Positions 7,851 to 15,727 are shown, numbered from the stretch's first letter. The stretch: 29,067 bases of DNA from JAUXFK01 sp034189035 (GCA_034189035.1 JAXHVA010000054.1:1-29067), one strand, 5' to 3'. Numbers and translations are program-made. Notes: generated from the sequence alone by a model not told the origin.

Positions 7851-9503
7851 ATGATATATAAGGAGGGAATGATTTTTCAGTTTGGCATTCGTACCCAGAT
7901 CATATTGAATTTGATAATCATTACACTTCTTACGGTCGGACTTATAGGCGCTGCAACATTAAAGGTTACTTCAAACAGTATACGCAATGAGAAGGTAAAA
8001 AGTGGAAAGATTCTTATAAAGTCTATTCAAAAAAGTATCGATTCAATCTTTATGGAGGAGATGGAATCTTTCGAGTACAACCTAGAAAGCCCCAGGTTAG
8101 CAAGGTTTATACACTCATACACTGAGGAAGATGAGCTCAAAACCCTCTTCATCGTCGATAAAGAAAATAGGATCGTCACCCACAGTGACAAGAGGATACA
8201 AGGGAAGACTATCACGGATGAAGATTTGGAAAATGCGATACTAAAGGGGAGGGTAATAACAAGATTCGAAAAGGGAGATAGATGGTTCTACTGGGGAATC
8301 AGTAATCTTTTGAGAATCTCTGCTCCTATTTACATGGGCTCAGAGGTTATAGGAGGTATAAGGGCAGATTTTTCTCTTTTAGATGTGCAAAAGAGTATTG
8401 TGCAGACACAGAAGATTATTCTCTTATATATTGTATTTGATTCTGTTCTGATTGTTGCTATTGGAACATTTTTATTATTCAGAGGCATTGTAAAACCGAT
8501 AAGGGGGCTTCTCAATGCAACAAAGAAGATTGCCCTCGGTGATTTCAGTCAGAGGATGGAAAAGAGCAGTATAAATGAGATGAGCGAGTTATCCCTCTCT
8601 TTTAACAGGGCATCGAGGAAGTTGGAGGAATATGCAAAGTCTATTGAAAAGGCAGATACAGAGTTAAAACAGGCTCAACAAGAGGTTATTCGTTCAGAAA
8701 AGCTCGCTTCAGTAGGAAGGCTTGCTGCCGGTGTTGCTCATGAGATAGGAAACCCGATAGGCGCTATACTCGGGTATGTTCATATACTGAAGGCCGGGGT
8801 GAACAATGCTGAGGAAGAAGCAGAATACGTAAAGAGAATCGAGGCTGAAAGTGACAGGATCAATACAATAATCAGTGAATTACTCTATTTCTCCCGTGCA
8901 TCAGAAATAGAGGTTGATTATGTGGATGTAAACAGGGTTATAGATAATACTATCTCCATGATTACTCCACAGAAGATACTGAAGGATATAATGGTTGACC
9001 TTCGATTTGAACAGTCTATCCCACATGTAAAGGCAAATGAGAATCAGCTTCAGCAGGTAATAATAAACCTCATCATCAATGCCGTAGATGCGATGCCTGA
9101 TGGAGGAAAACTTACAGTTCAAACTGCAAAGACCATGACACAAAAGGTACTGCAATACAATAATCTGCTTTTCAGGAGAAAGGATGACCCTCCGGATACA
9201 GACTTTTCACACTTTCGCAAGAACACTAGCCCTGTGCCAATCTATCGTAACGAGGAAGATCAGAATATATACATTACAATAAGGATTTCTGATACTGGAT
9301 GCGGTATCAAGGATGAAGATCTCCCCAGGATATTCGATCCCTTTTATACCACCAAATCTCCTGGACAGGGAACCGGGCTTGGGCTTGCCATCTGCCTGAG
9401 GATTATTGAATCATTTAATGGCCAGATTAAGGTTGAAAATAATGAACAAGGGGGTGCTTCTTTTATAATCCTTCTGCCCGTTGGCGATTATAAAAAGAGC
9501 TAG
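7851..9503 (+). CDS. Membrane-bound sensor histidine kinase (NtrB/AtoS-type)
   Basis: Up to 550 residues. Order: membrane helix (~15-35), extracytoplasmic sensor of Cache type (~36-185), second membrane helix (~188-210), HAMP (~210-262), HisKA with phospho-accepting H297 in GVAHEIGNPIGAILGY, and an HATPase domain with N box (INLIINAVDAMPDGG), G1 (DTGCGIKDED) and G2 (GQGTGLGLAI). No PAS domain and only two membrane helices, so it is not a classic six-helix PilS. It should phosphorylate the response regulator encoded seven bases downstream. Two starts are possible: ATG 7851, directly behind the pilD stop, or ATG 7869, which has AAGGAGGG just before it but with an unusually short spacing; I keep 7851. 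Confidence 0.9.
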   Translation: MIYKEGMIFQFGIRTQIILNLIIITLLTVGLIGAATLKVTSNSIRNEKVKSGKILIKSIQKSIDSIFMEEMESFEYNLESPRLARFIHSYTEEDELKTLFIVDKENRIVTHSDKRIQGKTITDEDLENAILKGRVITRFEKGDRWFYWGISNLLRISAPIYMGSEVIGGIRADFSLLDVQKSIVQTQKIILLYIVFDSVLIVAIGTFLLFRGIVKPIRGLLNATKKIALGDFSQRMEKSSINEMSELSLSFNRASRKLEEYAKSIEKADTELKQAQQEVIRSEKLASVGRLAAGVAHEIGNPIGAILGYVHILKAGVNNAEEEAEYVKRIEAESDRINTIISELLYFSRASEIEVDYVDVNRVIDNTISMITPQKILKDIMVDLRFEQSIPHVKANENQLQQVIINLIINAVDAMPDGGKLTVQTAKTMTQKVLQYNNLLFRRKDDPPDTDFSHFRKNTSPVPIYRNEEDQNIYITIRISDTGCGIKDEDLPRIFDPFYTTKSPGQGTGLGLAICLRIIESFNGQIKVENNEQGGASFIILLPVGDYKKS

Positions 9504-9510
9504 ACCAATT

Positions 9511-10875
9511 ATGGCCCAAAAACGAGTGTTGGTAATCGATGATGAAGAGAATATGAGGCATATGCTCTCTTCCCTTTTGGGAAAAGAAAAGTTTGATGTA
9601 ACGACTGCGCAAAGTGGAAAAGACGGACTAAAGAAACTGGAAAAGACCGGATTCGATATCATCCTGTGCGATATCCGTATGCCTGAAATGGATGGGCTGA
9701 CATTCTTAAAAGAGGTTCAAAACAAAGATATAGAATCAACGATTGTTATGATGTCAGCCTATGGGACGGTTGATGTTGCTATTGAAGCAATGAAACTTGG
9801 CGCCTATGACTATATCTCAAAACCCTTCAAACCAGATGAAGTAATCTTGACCTTGAGAAAGGCACAGGAGAGAGAAAGGTTGAGAAGGGAGAATACCCTT
9901 CTGAAAAGAGAGGTAAAAAGAGAGTACAGCTTCGGAAATATAATAGCAAAGAGCCCTGACATGAGGGAGATATTTAAAACCATAGAGAAGATATCTACCT
10001 ATAAAACGACCGTTTTACTTACAGGCGACAGTGGTACAGGTAAGGAACTGATCGCAAGGGCGATCCATTACAATAGTGTTCGAAGTGAAGAACCTTTTAT
10101 CGCAATAAACTGTGGGGCGATACCTGAAAATCTACTGGAGAGTGAACTTTTCGGCCATGTTAAAGGAGCGTTTACAGATGCACATAAAGACAAGAAGGGC
10201 CTCTTTGAAGAGACAGATAGGGGGACACTCTTCCTTGATGAGATCAGTGAACTTCCCCTCAAACTCCAGGTAAAACTGTTACGCGTCCTTCAGGAAGAAG
10301 AGATTCGACGGGTGGGAGGTAATACCTCCATTTGTGTGGATGTAAGGATTATTGCAGCCACTGCAAAGGTCCTTTCAACAGAGGTAAATAGTGGGAATTT
10401 CCGTGCGGACCTGTTTTACAGGCTGAATGTCCTTCCTATAAACATTCCTCCTTTAAATCGTCGCAGAGAAGACATACCCCTTTTGGCAGATCACTTTGTC
10501 CAGAAATACAATCAAAGGCTGAAGATGAATATTGAAGGGGTAAACAGAGACGCTATGAATCTCCTTATGGATTACAGTTGGCCTGGCAATGTGAGAGAGC
10601 TGGAGAACGTTGTTGAGAGGGCTATGGTACTCAGTGAGTCAAACAGGATTGACATAAAGAACCTGCCTCAAGATATTCAAAACAAGACAAAATCGATCGA
10701 TCTTTCTTCTTTTGGTGATGAACTCTCAATCAAAAAGACTACATATGCACTGGAGAAGAACCTCATCAAAAGAGCTATAGAAAAGGCCGGGGGTAACCAT
10801 ACAAAGGCTGCCAAACTACTGGAGATTAGCCACAGGGCATTGCTTTATAAGATAAAAGAGTATGGGATCAAATAA
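9511..10875 (+). CDS. Sigma-54-dependent response regulator (NtrC/PilR family)
   Basis: A 454-residue protein with three domains. The receiver (1-120) has the DD pair in VIDDEEN, phospho-acceptor D54 (CDIRMPEMDG) and the T/S and K switch residues (MMSAYG, SKPF). The AAA+ sigma-54 activation domain (~140-375) has Walker A GDSGTGKE, Walker B GTLFLDEI and the arginine-finger region. A Fis-type HTH closes the protein (KAGGNHTKAAKLLEISHRALLYKIKEYG). The sigma-54 contact loop reads GAFTDA (219-224) instead of the usual GAFTGA. ATG 9511 is preferred to an in-frame TTG at 9481, which would overlap the kinase gene. It is the probable activator of the -24/-12 promoter 220 bases downstream. Confidence 0.92.
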   Translation: MAQKRVLVIDDEENMRHMLSSLLGKEKFDVTTAQSGKDGLKKLEKTGFDIILCDIRMPEMDGLTFLKEVQNKDIESTIVMMSAYGTVDVAIEAMKLGAYDYISKPFKPDEVILTLRKAQERERLRRENTLLKREVKREYSFGNIIAKSPDMREIFKTIEKISTYKTTVLLTGDSGTGKELIARAIHYNSVRSEEPFIAINCGAIPENLLESELFGHVKGAFTDAHKDKKGLFEETDRGTLFLDEISELPLKLQVKLLRVLQEEEIRRVGGNTSICVDVRIIAATAKVLSTEVNSGNFRADLFYRLNVLPINIPPLNRRREDIPLLADHFVQKYNQRLKMNIEGVNRDAMNLLMDYSWPGNVRELENVVERAMVLSESNRIDIKNLPQDIQNKTKSIDLSSFGDELSIKKTTYALEKNLIKRAIEKAGGNHTKAAKLLEISHRALLYKIKEYGIK

Positions 10876-10913
10876 CAACGATAACTATGACCTCTCAGAT
10901 TACCCACCGTTAA

Positions 10914-10958
10914 AAAGGTTTCATCATGCTATGCAAAATTTACATAGTTAAGACCTTT
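10914..10958. other. Nested hairpin after the response regulator gene
   Basis: AAAGGT (10914-10919) pairs with ACCTTT (10953-10958), and within it CTATG (10929-10933) pairs with CATAG (10943-10947). There is no T-run, so it is not a classical intrinsic terminator; it may be a weak terminator, an mRNA-stabilising end or chance. Confidence 0.35.
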
Positions 10959-11003
10959 ACATGACAGTATCCATCCGATTTCAAAATCATTCATTTCCCT
11001 TGT

Positions 11004-11089
11004 AAAGAGCGTAGAGTAAAGAGCATAAGGTGTCTGTTTTAGTAATTAAAACAAAGAGTTGCATAATGGCTCTTTGCTGTACGCTCTTT
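11004..11089. promoter_or_regulatory. Long inverted repeat upstream of the -24/-12 promoter; candidate enhancer (UAS)
   Basis: Arms of 21 bases (11004-11024 and 11069-11089) are complementary at 19 positions. Each arm contains the heptamer AAAGAGC (or its complement) twice, spaced 14 bases start to start, so four heptamers lie in symmetrical pairs. The right arm ends four bases before the -24 element. Sigma-54 activators bind dyad sites upstream of such promoters, which fits, but a terminator role for the upstream gene is not excluded; the distance to the promoter is short for a classical enhancer on the right arm and better for the left arm. Confidence 0.5.
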
Positions 11090-11092
11090 TAT

Positions 11093-11109
11093 TTGGTATG
11101 CAATTTGCA
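11093..11109 (+). promoter_or_regulatory. Sigma-54 (-24/-12) promoter of the minor-pilin operon
   Basis: TTGGTATGCAATTTGCA matches the consensus TTGGCACG-N4-TTGCW, with GG and GC separated by exactly 10 bases. Two positions (C to T at 11097 and 11099) differ. Transcription would start near 11120, about 45 bases before the ATG at 11167. A sigma-54 activator is encoded directly upstream. Confidence 0.8.
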
Positions 11110-11166
11110 CCAATAAATAAACAGGTCTAAAAGTAATCCACGATAAAAAAACACTGGGGATATCGT

Positions 11167-11748
11167 ATGTATAGAAACTGTAAAGACAAAAGAGGTTTTA
11201 CAGCAACAGAACTGGTAGTTGTTATGGCAATCATCTCTGTATTGACAGCATTTGCCATACCCCATTTTATCGGCATGCAGCCTACTATGCGGGTCAACTC
11301 CGCTTCCAGGGATCTAACCTCTGAGATGCAACTCGCTAAAATGAAAGCTGTATCACAGAGGAATAACTATGTAATCACATTCGATACGACCAATAACCAA
11401 TACAAGATTTATGATGACAATGATAATGATTTCGCAACAGCAGGGGCGGAAAGTGGAGAACTCAAAAAGACTGTAGATATAGATTCATCTTATACTGGCA
11501 TACAATTCGGCTATGTATCCGGTCAGACCGGAACGGGCGGTAGCACTATATCAACCTCAGTTACCTTTTCTGGCACTCCTCCCAGTGTTACCTTTTACCC
11601 TGATGGCACAGCAAATAAACTCGGAAGTGTTTATATGATCCCGACACAAGACATCTCTACAAGTAAAACAATAAGCCAAAGAGCTATCACAGTACTCCTG
11701 ACAGGCAGAGTTAGGCTTTATAAGTATAATGGAAGCAGTTGGAACTGA
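11167..11748 (+). CDS. FimT/GspH-type prepilin (minor pilin or pseudopilin)
   Basis: A 193-residue prepilin with leader MYRNCKDKRG, cleavage G10^F11, the +5 glutamate (E15) and a hydrophobic helix (LVVVMAIISVLTAFAIP). The remainder suits a GspH/FimT fold of small beta-strands. It would be cut by the peptidase encoded at 7074 and sit in the pilus tip-initiating complex; FimT relatives can also bind DNA for uptake, but the basic C-terminal end here (RAITVLLTGRVRLYKYNG) is the family's usual conserved end rather than proof of that. It is the first gene of the operon behind the -24/-12 promoter, with GGGGA seven bases before ATG. Confidence 0.85.
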   Translation: MYRNCKDKRGFTATELVVVMAIISVLTAFAIPHFIGMQPTMRVNSASRDLTSEMQLAKMKAVSQRNNYVITFDTTNNQYKIYDDNDNDFATAGAESGELKKTVDIDSSYTGIQFGYVSGQTGTGGSTISTSVTFSGTPPSVTFYPDGTANKLGSVYMIPTQDISTSKTISQRAITVLLTGRVRLYKYNGSSWN

Positions 11749-11785
11749 TTAAATAAGAAAATCAAAGAGATCGGGGGTGAAAAGG

Positions 11786-12256
11786 ATGAAAAGATATCTG
11801 TTATCGAATGAGAGGGGTTTTACACTCCTTGAGGTCTTGATTGCTTTAACGGTATTCTCAGTAGGCTTACTGGCAATAGGTGAGATGACAATGCATGTGA
11901 TAAGAAACAGTGCACTCGGGGATAAGATGACTGATGCCAGGATTATAGCTGAGGATAAACTGGAAGAGTTGAGGGTCCTTCCATTTACCGATCCAAGTTG
12001 GGGCAACGGCTATGATAACAACGATATTAGCACAGATGTCCATTCAAATACCTCTCTTTTTACTAACCCTGATCATACACAGACGTGTAATGCTAGCAGT
12101 ACCGTGACTTGTTCCGTGACTATCGATGAGGTCCCCCAGGTTGTATGGAATGTGGCGGATAATACTCCTGCAACCGGAATGAAGACTGTAACGGTCATAG
12201 TCGGCTGGGAAGATACCATCGAGCACTATGTTGCCCTGTCTTCTGAACTCAATTAA
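11786..12256 (+). CDS. pilV: PilV-like minor pilin
   Basis: A 156-residue prepilin: leader ends ERG^FTLLEV (G11^F12, +5 glutamate E16), then the hydrophobic helix LIALTVFSVGLLAIGEMT and the motif ARIIAEDKLEELR, typical of PilV/GspI. Four cysteines would be expected to be few; only those in the region TCNASSTVTC are seen and could form a disulfide. Start ATG 11786 has GGGGGTG seven bases upstream; an in-frame GTG at 11777 lies inside that ribosome site and is less likely. Order after FimT and before PilW matches known minor-pilin operons. Confidence 0.85.
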   Translation: MKRYLLSNERGFTLLEVLIALTVFSVGLLAIGEMTMHVIRNSALGDKMTDARIIAEDKLEELRVLPFTDPSWGNGYDNNDISTDVHSNTSLFTNPDHTQTCNASSTVTCSVTIDEVPQVVWNVADNTPATGMKTVTVIVGWEDTIEHYVALSSELN

Positions 12257-12271
12257 AGAAAGGAGGGACCT

Positions 12272-13114
12272 TTGAAGATTCACTTATTGAGATGTTTAAA
12301 TCTCCATCAAAGGCGAAAAAAGCCCTGTTCGATTTCCATTTGTAACCGCGGCTTTACAATGATAGAGCTTATGGTCGCCCTTGCACTTACAGGTATTGTC
12401 CTTATATCTATTTACAACCTTTATGCCACGCAGAGCAGGGTATATACAGTCCAGGAACAAGTTGCAGACATGCAGCAAAATGCCAGAGTTGCTTCGAACG
12501 TCCTGTCGAGGCATATCCGTATGGCTGCATATGGCCAGCCTCACTGGACAAATATCAATGGCGCAACAGTAACTTACGAGGGCATACGTGTTACAGATGG
12601 GGGCACGGGAAATCCTGATACCATCGATATCGTTGGCTGTATAGATGAGCCTCCGGGTACGCTGGCATCAGGTGGTGCCGCAATTGGCGATACTTCGATT
12701 ACCCTCCAATCGTCAGCAGAGGCAAGTGAATTCAATACAAGCAGTAAATGCGATATCTTTATCGGGGAGCGGGAGAATGCCAAGGTGACCGGTATCTCAG
12801 GGGCTGCTCTAACGGTAGATACGAATCCAAGCGCAAGTGGGAATCAGGGGCTTACTTATTCATATAATGCAAATGCCAATGTCTATCTGGTAAAGAGAAT
12901 GACCTATGCGATCACAAATGCAAACCTCACAAGGGATGAAAATACGGGTTCAGGTGCCCAGCAGGTCGCTTTGAATATAGAGGATATGCAGGCCAATTTT
13001 TTGATCCCATCAGTGGCCCTTTCGATTACTGCAAGAACCAAGACTCAGGATAGGGATTACGGCTACCGTAGAATGACCATTAACTCTGATATCATTGCAA
13101 GGAATTTGGAATAA
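12272..13114 (+). CDS. pilW: PilW-like minor pilin
   Basis: A 280-residue prepilin. The leader is long (27 residues, rich in K/R) and ends CNRG^FTMIE (G27^F28, +5 glutamate E32); the helix MVALALTGIVLISIYNLY follows, then VQEQVADMQQNARVASNVLSRHIRMAAYG, the hallmark of PilW/GspJ. The start is TTG 12272 with a strong AGGAGG five bases before it; no ATG upstream of the signal offers an alternative. The C-terminal half contains repeated small residues and a conserved-looking end (YRRMTINSDIIARN). It should join the PilV/PilX tip complex. Confidence 0.85.
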   Translation: MKIHLLRCLNLHQRRKKPCSISICNRGFTMIELMVALALTGIVLISIYNLYATQSRVYTVQEQVADMQQNARVASNVLSRHIRMAAYGQPHWTNINGATVTYEGIRVTDGGTGNPDTIDIVGCIDEPPGTLASGGAAIGDTSITLQSSAEASEFNTSSKCDIFIGERENAKVTGISGAALTVDTNPSASGNQGLTYSYNANANVYLVKRMTYAITNANLTRDENTGSGAQQVALNIEDMQANFLIPSVALSITARTKTQDRDYGYRRMTINSDIIARNLE

Positions 13115-13143
13115 GAAACCAGATAAGAAAGGAGGAAAGGTCT

Positions 13144-14691
13144 ATGAAGATATTATCGACAACACTAAAAGACCAAAGAGGTGCGGCGCTTGTCATATCC
13201 CTCGTCTTTATGGTGCTTTTAACCATTCTTGGCATTGCAGGCATCATGATCTCTTCTACTGATCTAAAGGTTGCAAAGAACGAGATTTCAAGCTCAAAGT
13301 CCCTCTACATTGCAGAGGCAGGGCTTGAAAGGGGGGAGATTGGGGCATTAGAAGACTTGCAGTATGACGCTAATATTGCTAATAGTACTTTTAACTCAAC
13401 GACATTGGGCACGACCTTCATATCTTCACCTACAGCAGGCACCTTCTATAGTCTTGGTTCATTTGCATTTGGCGGAGGTTCATATACAGTAGAGGTAATG
13501 TTTTATAACACCAATGGAGGTGGGTTGGAACCTGCAGAAGCAAAGGTCAGATCAACCGGTGTAGGACCGGATGGTTCTACCTCAGTATTGGAGTCGTTTT
13601 TTTACGCAGAAGACGTCTCAATATGGAACAATGCTATATTTGGAGGCGGAGGCGGAAGCGGTTCTATACCCATTAATGGAAATGTAAAGATTGCCGGATC
13701 CATTCATATCCTGGGAAACGGTGTTACTCCTACCACAACGGTCTTTTATAACCAAACCGGTGACTGCAAGAATAACCATACAGGCATGGATACAGATCTT
13801 GCAAATTGCTTTTTCTATGGGACATCATCTGATCTTAAATCAAAGTTCAGAATCAGGAATGGAAAGGTAGATATGACAGTAGGAAGCGGATTCATTGGAC
13901 AGAGCACGAGTTATTATAAAGGGATTTATGTTGGAGCAGGCGTGGATGGTGGCGGTGGTGTGAATGCTGATATACTCGGTGGAAATAACGGCGTTGGTGG
14001 TACCGGAAGTCAGAATCTTTATGCTGAAGAAGGGGCGAGTTCGCCAAAACCGTATGACCTTGGGGTTTCTGTCACCATGCCATCGATCGACACCACGCTT
14101 TACAACAGCAATTGTCTTGATCTGACCACCGCTGCAGATCAGACCAGTGCACTAGTAAGCGGCTCGCTTACATTAGATGACGGCGCTTCGTATCAAGTAA
14201 GCGCAACAAGTGGCGATGGTTCGATCAGTTATGATGGAAGTGCAAGCCCGCATATTCTTTCCATAAGCGGTCTTGTGAAAGTCAGGACACTTACAATGAA
14301 TAAAAATGCTGATTTACAGGTATCCGGAAAGGGGATTCTCTATGTGTCCGATCCGACCGGAGTTACGGTTTATATCAATAATGATATTTATTCTACTGGG
14401 GCTACCTGGCCTACTACAGACCTTTTGGTTATAGTCAGTCATGGAGACATGCAGATTGGCAGTTCTTCTCAATTAGAAATAACCGGGGCGTTCTTCTCTG
14501 AGGGGGACGTTTATGTGAACATGCAGACAGAAATAGCAGGGACGATTGTATGCAGTACATTCAATATAGGCTCTCAGGTTCCAAAGATATGGCAGACCCC
14601 TTCATTAGCTGCAAACCTCCCAGCGCTTGTGCCTGGTAACGGGAGTAATTGGGTTATTACTGAAAAGACATGGCGACAGGATACCATGTAA
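13144..14691 (+). CDS. pilX: PilX-like minor pilin with a large glycine/serine-rich passenger
   Basis: A 515-residue protein. The N-terminus DQRG^AALVISLVFMVLLTILGIAG has the PilX-type leader: cleavage G13^A14 and no glutamate at +5 (I18), as usual for PilX/GspK-like subunits. SSTDLKVAKNEISSSKSLYIAEAGLERG is the conserved PilX N-terminal block. The remaining ~450 residues are rich in G, S, T and N with alternating beta-like segments (FGGGGGSGSIPINGNVKIAGSIHILGNG), possibly a beta-helix. It is much longer than Pseudomonas PilX (~195 residues), so it may carry adhesive or capping function normally supplied by another protein; that is inference. AAGGAGG precedes the ATG. Last gene of the operon; no pilY1 or pilE follows. 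Confidence 0.8.
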   Translation: MKILSTTLKDQRGAALVISLVFMVLLTILGIAGIMISSTDLKVAKNEISSSKSLYIAEAGLERGEIGALEDLQYDANIANSTFNSTTLGTTFISSPTAGTFYSLGSFAFGGGSYTVEVMFYNTNGGGLEPAEAKVRSTGVGPDGSTSVLESFFYAEDVSIWNNAIFGGGGGSGSIPINGNVKIAGSIHILGNGVTPTTTVFYNQTGDCKNNHTGMDTDLANCFFYGTSSDLKSKFRIRNGKVDMTVGSGFIGQSTSYYKGIYVGAGVDGGGGVNADILGGNNGVGGTGSQNLYAEEGASSPKPYDLGVSVTMPSIDTTLYNSNCLDLTTAADQTSALVSGSLTLDDGASYQVSATSGDGSISYDGSASPHILSISGLVKVRTLTMNKNADLQVSGKGILYVSDPTGVTVYINNDIYSTGATWPTTDLLVIVSHGDMQIGSSSQLEITGAFFSEGDVYVNMQTEIAGTIVCSTFNIGSQVPKIWQTPSLAANLPALVPGNGSNWVITEKTWRQDTM

Positions 14692-15048
14692 TAATGAATA
14701 TTTTTGTATGCAGGGTATTTCCCCTGTTATGCCCTCTTGATTCCGAGAGTATCATTTAGAGACCTAACAAAACATGAGTATAGATAACAGAGACTTCCTT
14801 AATAAATATCTCATCGCTCGCTTGTGTACCAAACGAATTAAGGGAGCGCTATCAACTAAGAGGGGCACAGCGTATATAAACCACTTCTTTGAACAGGTCG
14901 ATTTCGTCTCATATTCAATAAGAGCAAGATTCTGATTTTACCTGATAAGTCAGTCTTGAAATCTACCTCTTGAAAGATGAGAGAGGATGTGCCATAATGT
15001 TTATATTAAGTAACAAAATGGCAGCAGAACTGACAGGAGATGACCGGA
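14692..15048. other. Intergenic region after the minor-pilin operon
   Basis: A short CAGGG-loop-CCCTG hairpin (14711-14726) follows the pilX stop but has no T-run. The only reading frame of note is a 53-codon one at 14774-14935 (listed separately). No promoter better than background was recognised before the heptose gene. Confidence 0.4.
14774..14935 (+). CDS. Possible small protein of 53 residues, unknown
   Basis: ATG 14774 opens a 53-codon frame ending TGA 14933-14935. The start reads MSIDNRDFLNKYLIARLCTK, followed by a basic middle and a C-terminus ending YSIRARF. The look 'N-K-Y-L-I...TKR' recalls RNA polymerase omega subunits (NRF.LV..AAKRARQ) only faintly, and key residues are missing. 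No ribosome site precedes the ATG. I do not recognise a family; it may be non-coding. Confidence 0.2.
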   Translation: MSIDNRDFLNKYLIARLCTKRIKGALSTKRGTAYINHFFEQVDFVSYSIRARF

Positions 15049-15552
15049 TTGAAAAAGAGGATAAAAAGCAAAGAGGAATTGAAAGAAGAGATAGAGAACC
15101 TGAAAAGAGAGGGGAAGAGGGTCGTCTTTACCAATGGATGTTTCGATCTGATCCATGTAGGACACACCCGTTATCTAGAAGAGGCAAAGAAACTGGGAGA
15201 CATCCTTATAGTGGCTGTAAACAGCGATCGATCCGTGAAAGAGATAAAAGGAAAAACAAGGCCCATTATCCCCCAGGATGAGCGGGCTGAGGTTCTTTGT
15301 GCATTAAATTTTGTCGACTATGTTGTACTATTCGACGAGCCTGATCCGTTTCGTATCATCTCTTATTTAAGGCCTGATTTGCTGGTCAAAGGCGGGGACT
15401 GGGATGAAGATAAGATCATCGGAAGGGATATTGTCGAAGCAAGTGGAGGAAAGGTGGTACGCATACCTGAAATAAAGGGGGCATCTACCACTGATATTAT
15501 AAAGAGGATCTTTGAGATAAAAAAACAGAAAAAGACAGTCCTTCTTGAGTAA
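15049..15552 (+). CDS. rfaE2: D-glycero-beta-D-manno-heptose 1-phosphate adenylyltransferase
   Basis: A 167-residue cytidylyltransferase-fold enzyme that joins ATP and heptose 1-phosphate to ADP-heptose, a step in making the LPS inner core. The nucleotide-binding motif is FTNGCFDLIHVGH (HxGH at 36-39); downstream are AVNSDRSVKEIKG, RPIIPQDERAEVL, the PDLLVKGGDW block and the closing GASTTDII, all characteristic of the HldE C-terminal domain. No kinase domain is fused, so this is the single-domain form found in many deltaproteobacteria and other phyla. TTG 15049 is chosen because AGGAGA (15035-15040) lies eight bases before it; an ATG at 15040 overlaps that ribosome site. The gene implies a diderm host with heptose-containing LPS. 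Confidence 0.92.
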   Translation: MKKRIKSKEELKEEIENLKREGKRVVFTNGCFDLIHVGHTRYLEEAKKLGDILIVAVNSDRSVKEIKGKTRPIIPQDERAEVLCALNFVDYVVLFDEPDPFRIISYLRPDLLVKGGDWDEDKIIGRDIVEASGGKVVRIPEIKGASTTDIIKRIFEIKKQKKTVLLE

Positions 15553-15639
15553 CTCCCTAATTATCTTCATTTTTATCTTTAAAACACTCACACAACAACT
15601 CCGATTGACTCGAATAAAAAGTCCCATAAGGGATTCCCT

Positions 15640-15656
15640 CCCCCCCCCCTTTTTTT
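15640..15656. repeat. Homopolymer tract C10-T7
   Basis: Ten C (15640-15649) run into seven T (15650-15656), about 22 bases before the -35 element of the tetR promoter. Such tracts slip in replication and are also prone to sequencing error. It follows a short TCCC-ATAA-GGGA hairpin, so the T-run might also end transcription of the heptose gene weakly. Confidence 0.6.
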
Positions 15657-15677
15657 ACAATAGACTGACTTTTTTTA

Positions 15678-15706
15678 TTGACATTTACGGTTTAGTCGGG
15701 TAAAAT
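15678..15706 (+). promoter_or_regulatory. Sigma-70 promoter of the efflux operon
   Basis: TTGACA (15678-15683), 17 bases, TAAAAT (15701-15706): perfect -35 and five of six at -10. Start of transcription would be near 15713, within the palindrome at 15708-15727. The leader to GTG 15796 is about 83 bases and contains two similar CTATAAG...TAGG stretches (15731, 15772), the second forming a small GTCTT/AAGAC hairpin. Confidence 0.85.
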
Positions 15707-15707
15707 A

Positions 15708-15727
15708 TTGAGTGAGTAATCAATCAA
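15708..15727. promoter_or_regulatory. Palindromic operator over the transcription start (TetR/FadR-like)
   Basis: TTGAGTGAGTAATCAATCAA is symmetrical at 16 of 20 positions (TTGAnTGAnTAnTCAnTCAA). The pattern TGAnTGAnTAnTCAnTCA is that of the operator of Bacillus FadR, a TetR-family acyl-CoA-responsive repressor. It lies one base behind the -10 element, so bound repressor would block RNA polymerase. The TetR gene it precedes is the obvious ligand-responsive protein, implying autoregulation. Confidence 0.7.

Noticed and set aside
9481..9510. Upstream TTG as start of the response regulator
   Set aside because: It would overlap the kinase gene and add ten residues before the receiver domain; ATG 9511 gives the normal family start.
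14757..14767. TAGAGACCTAA shared exactly with 28841-28851 in the three-stem element
   Set aside because: Eleven shared bases are expected by chance in 29 kb of AT-rich DNA, and the flanks do not match.
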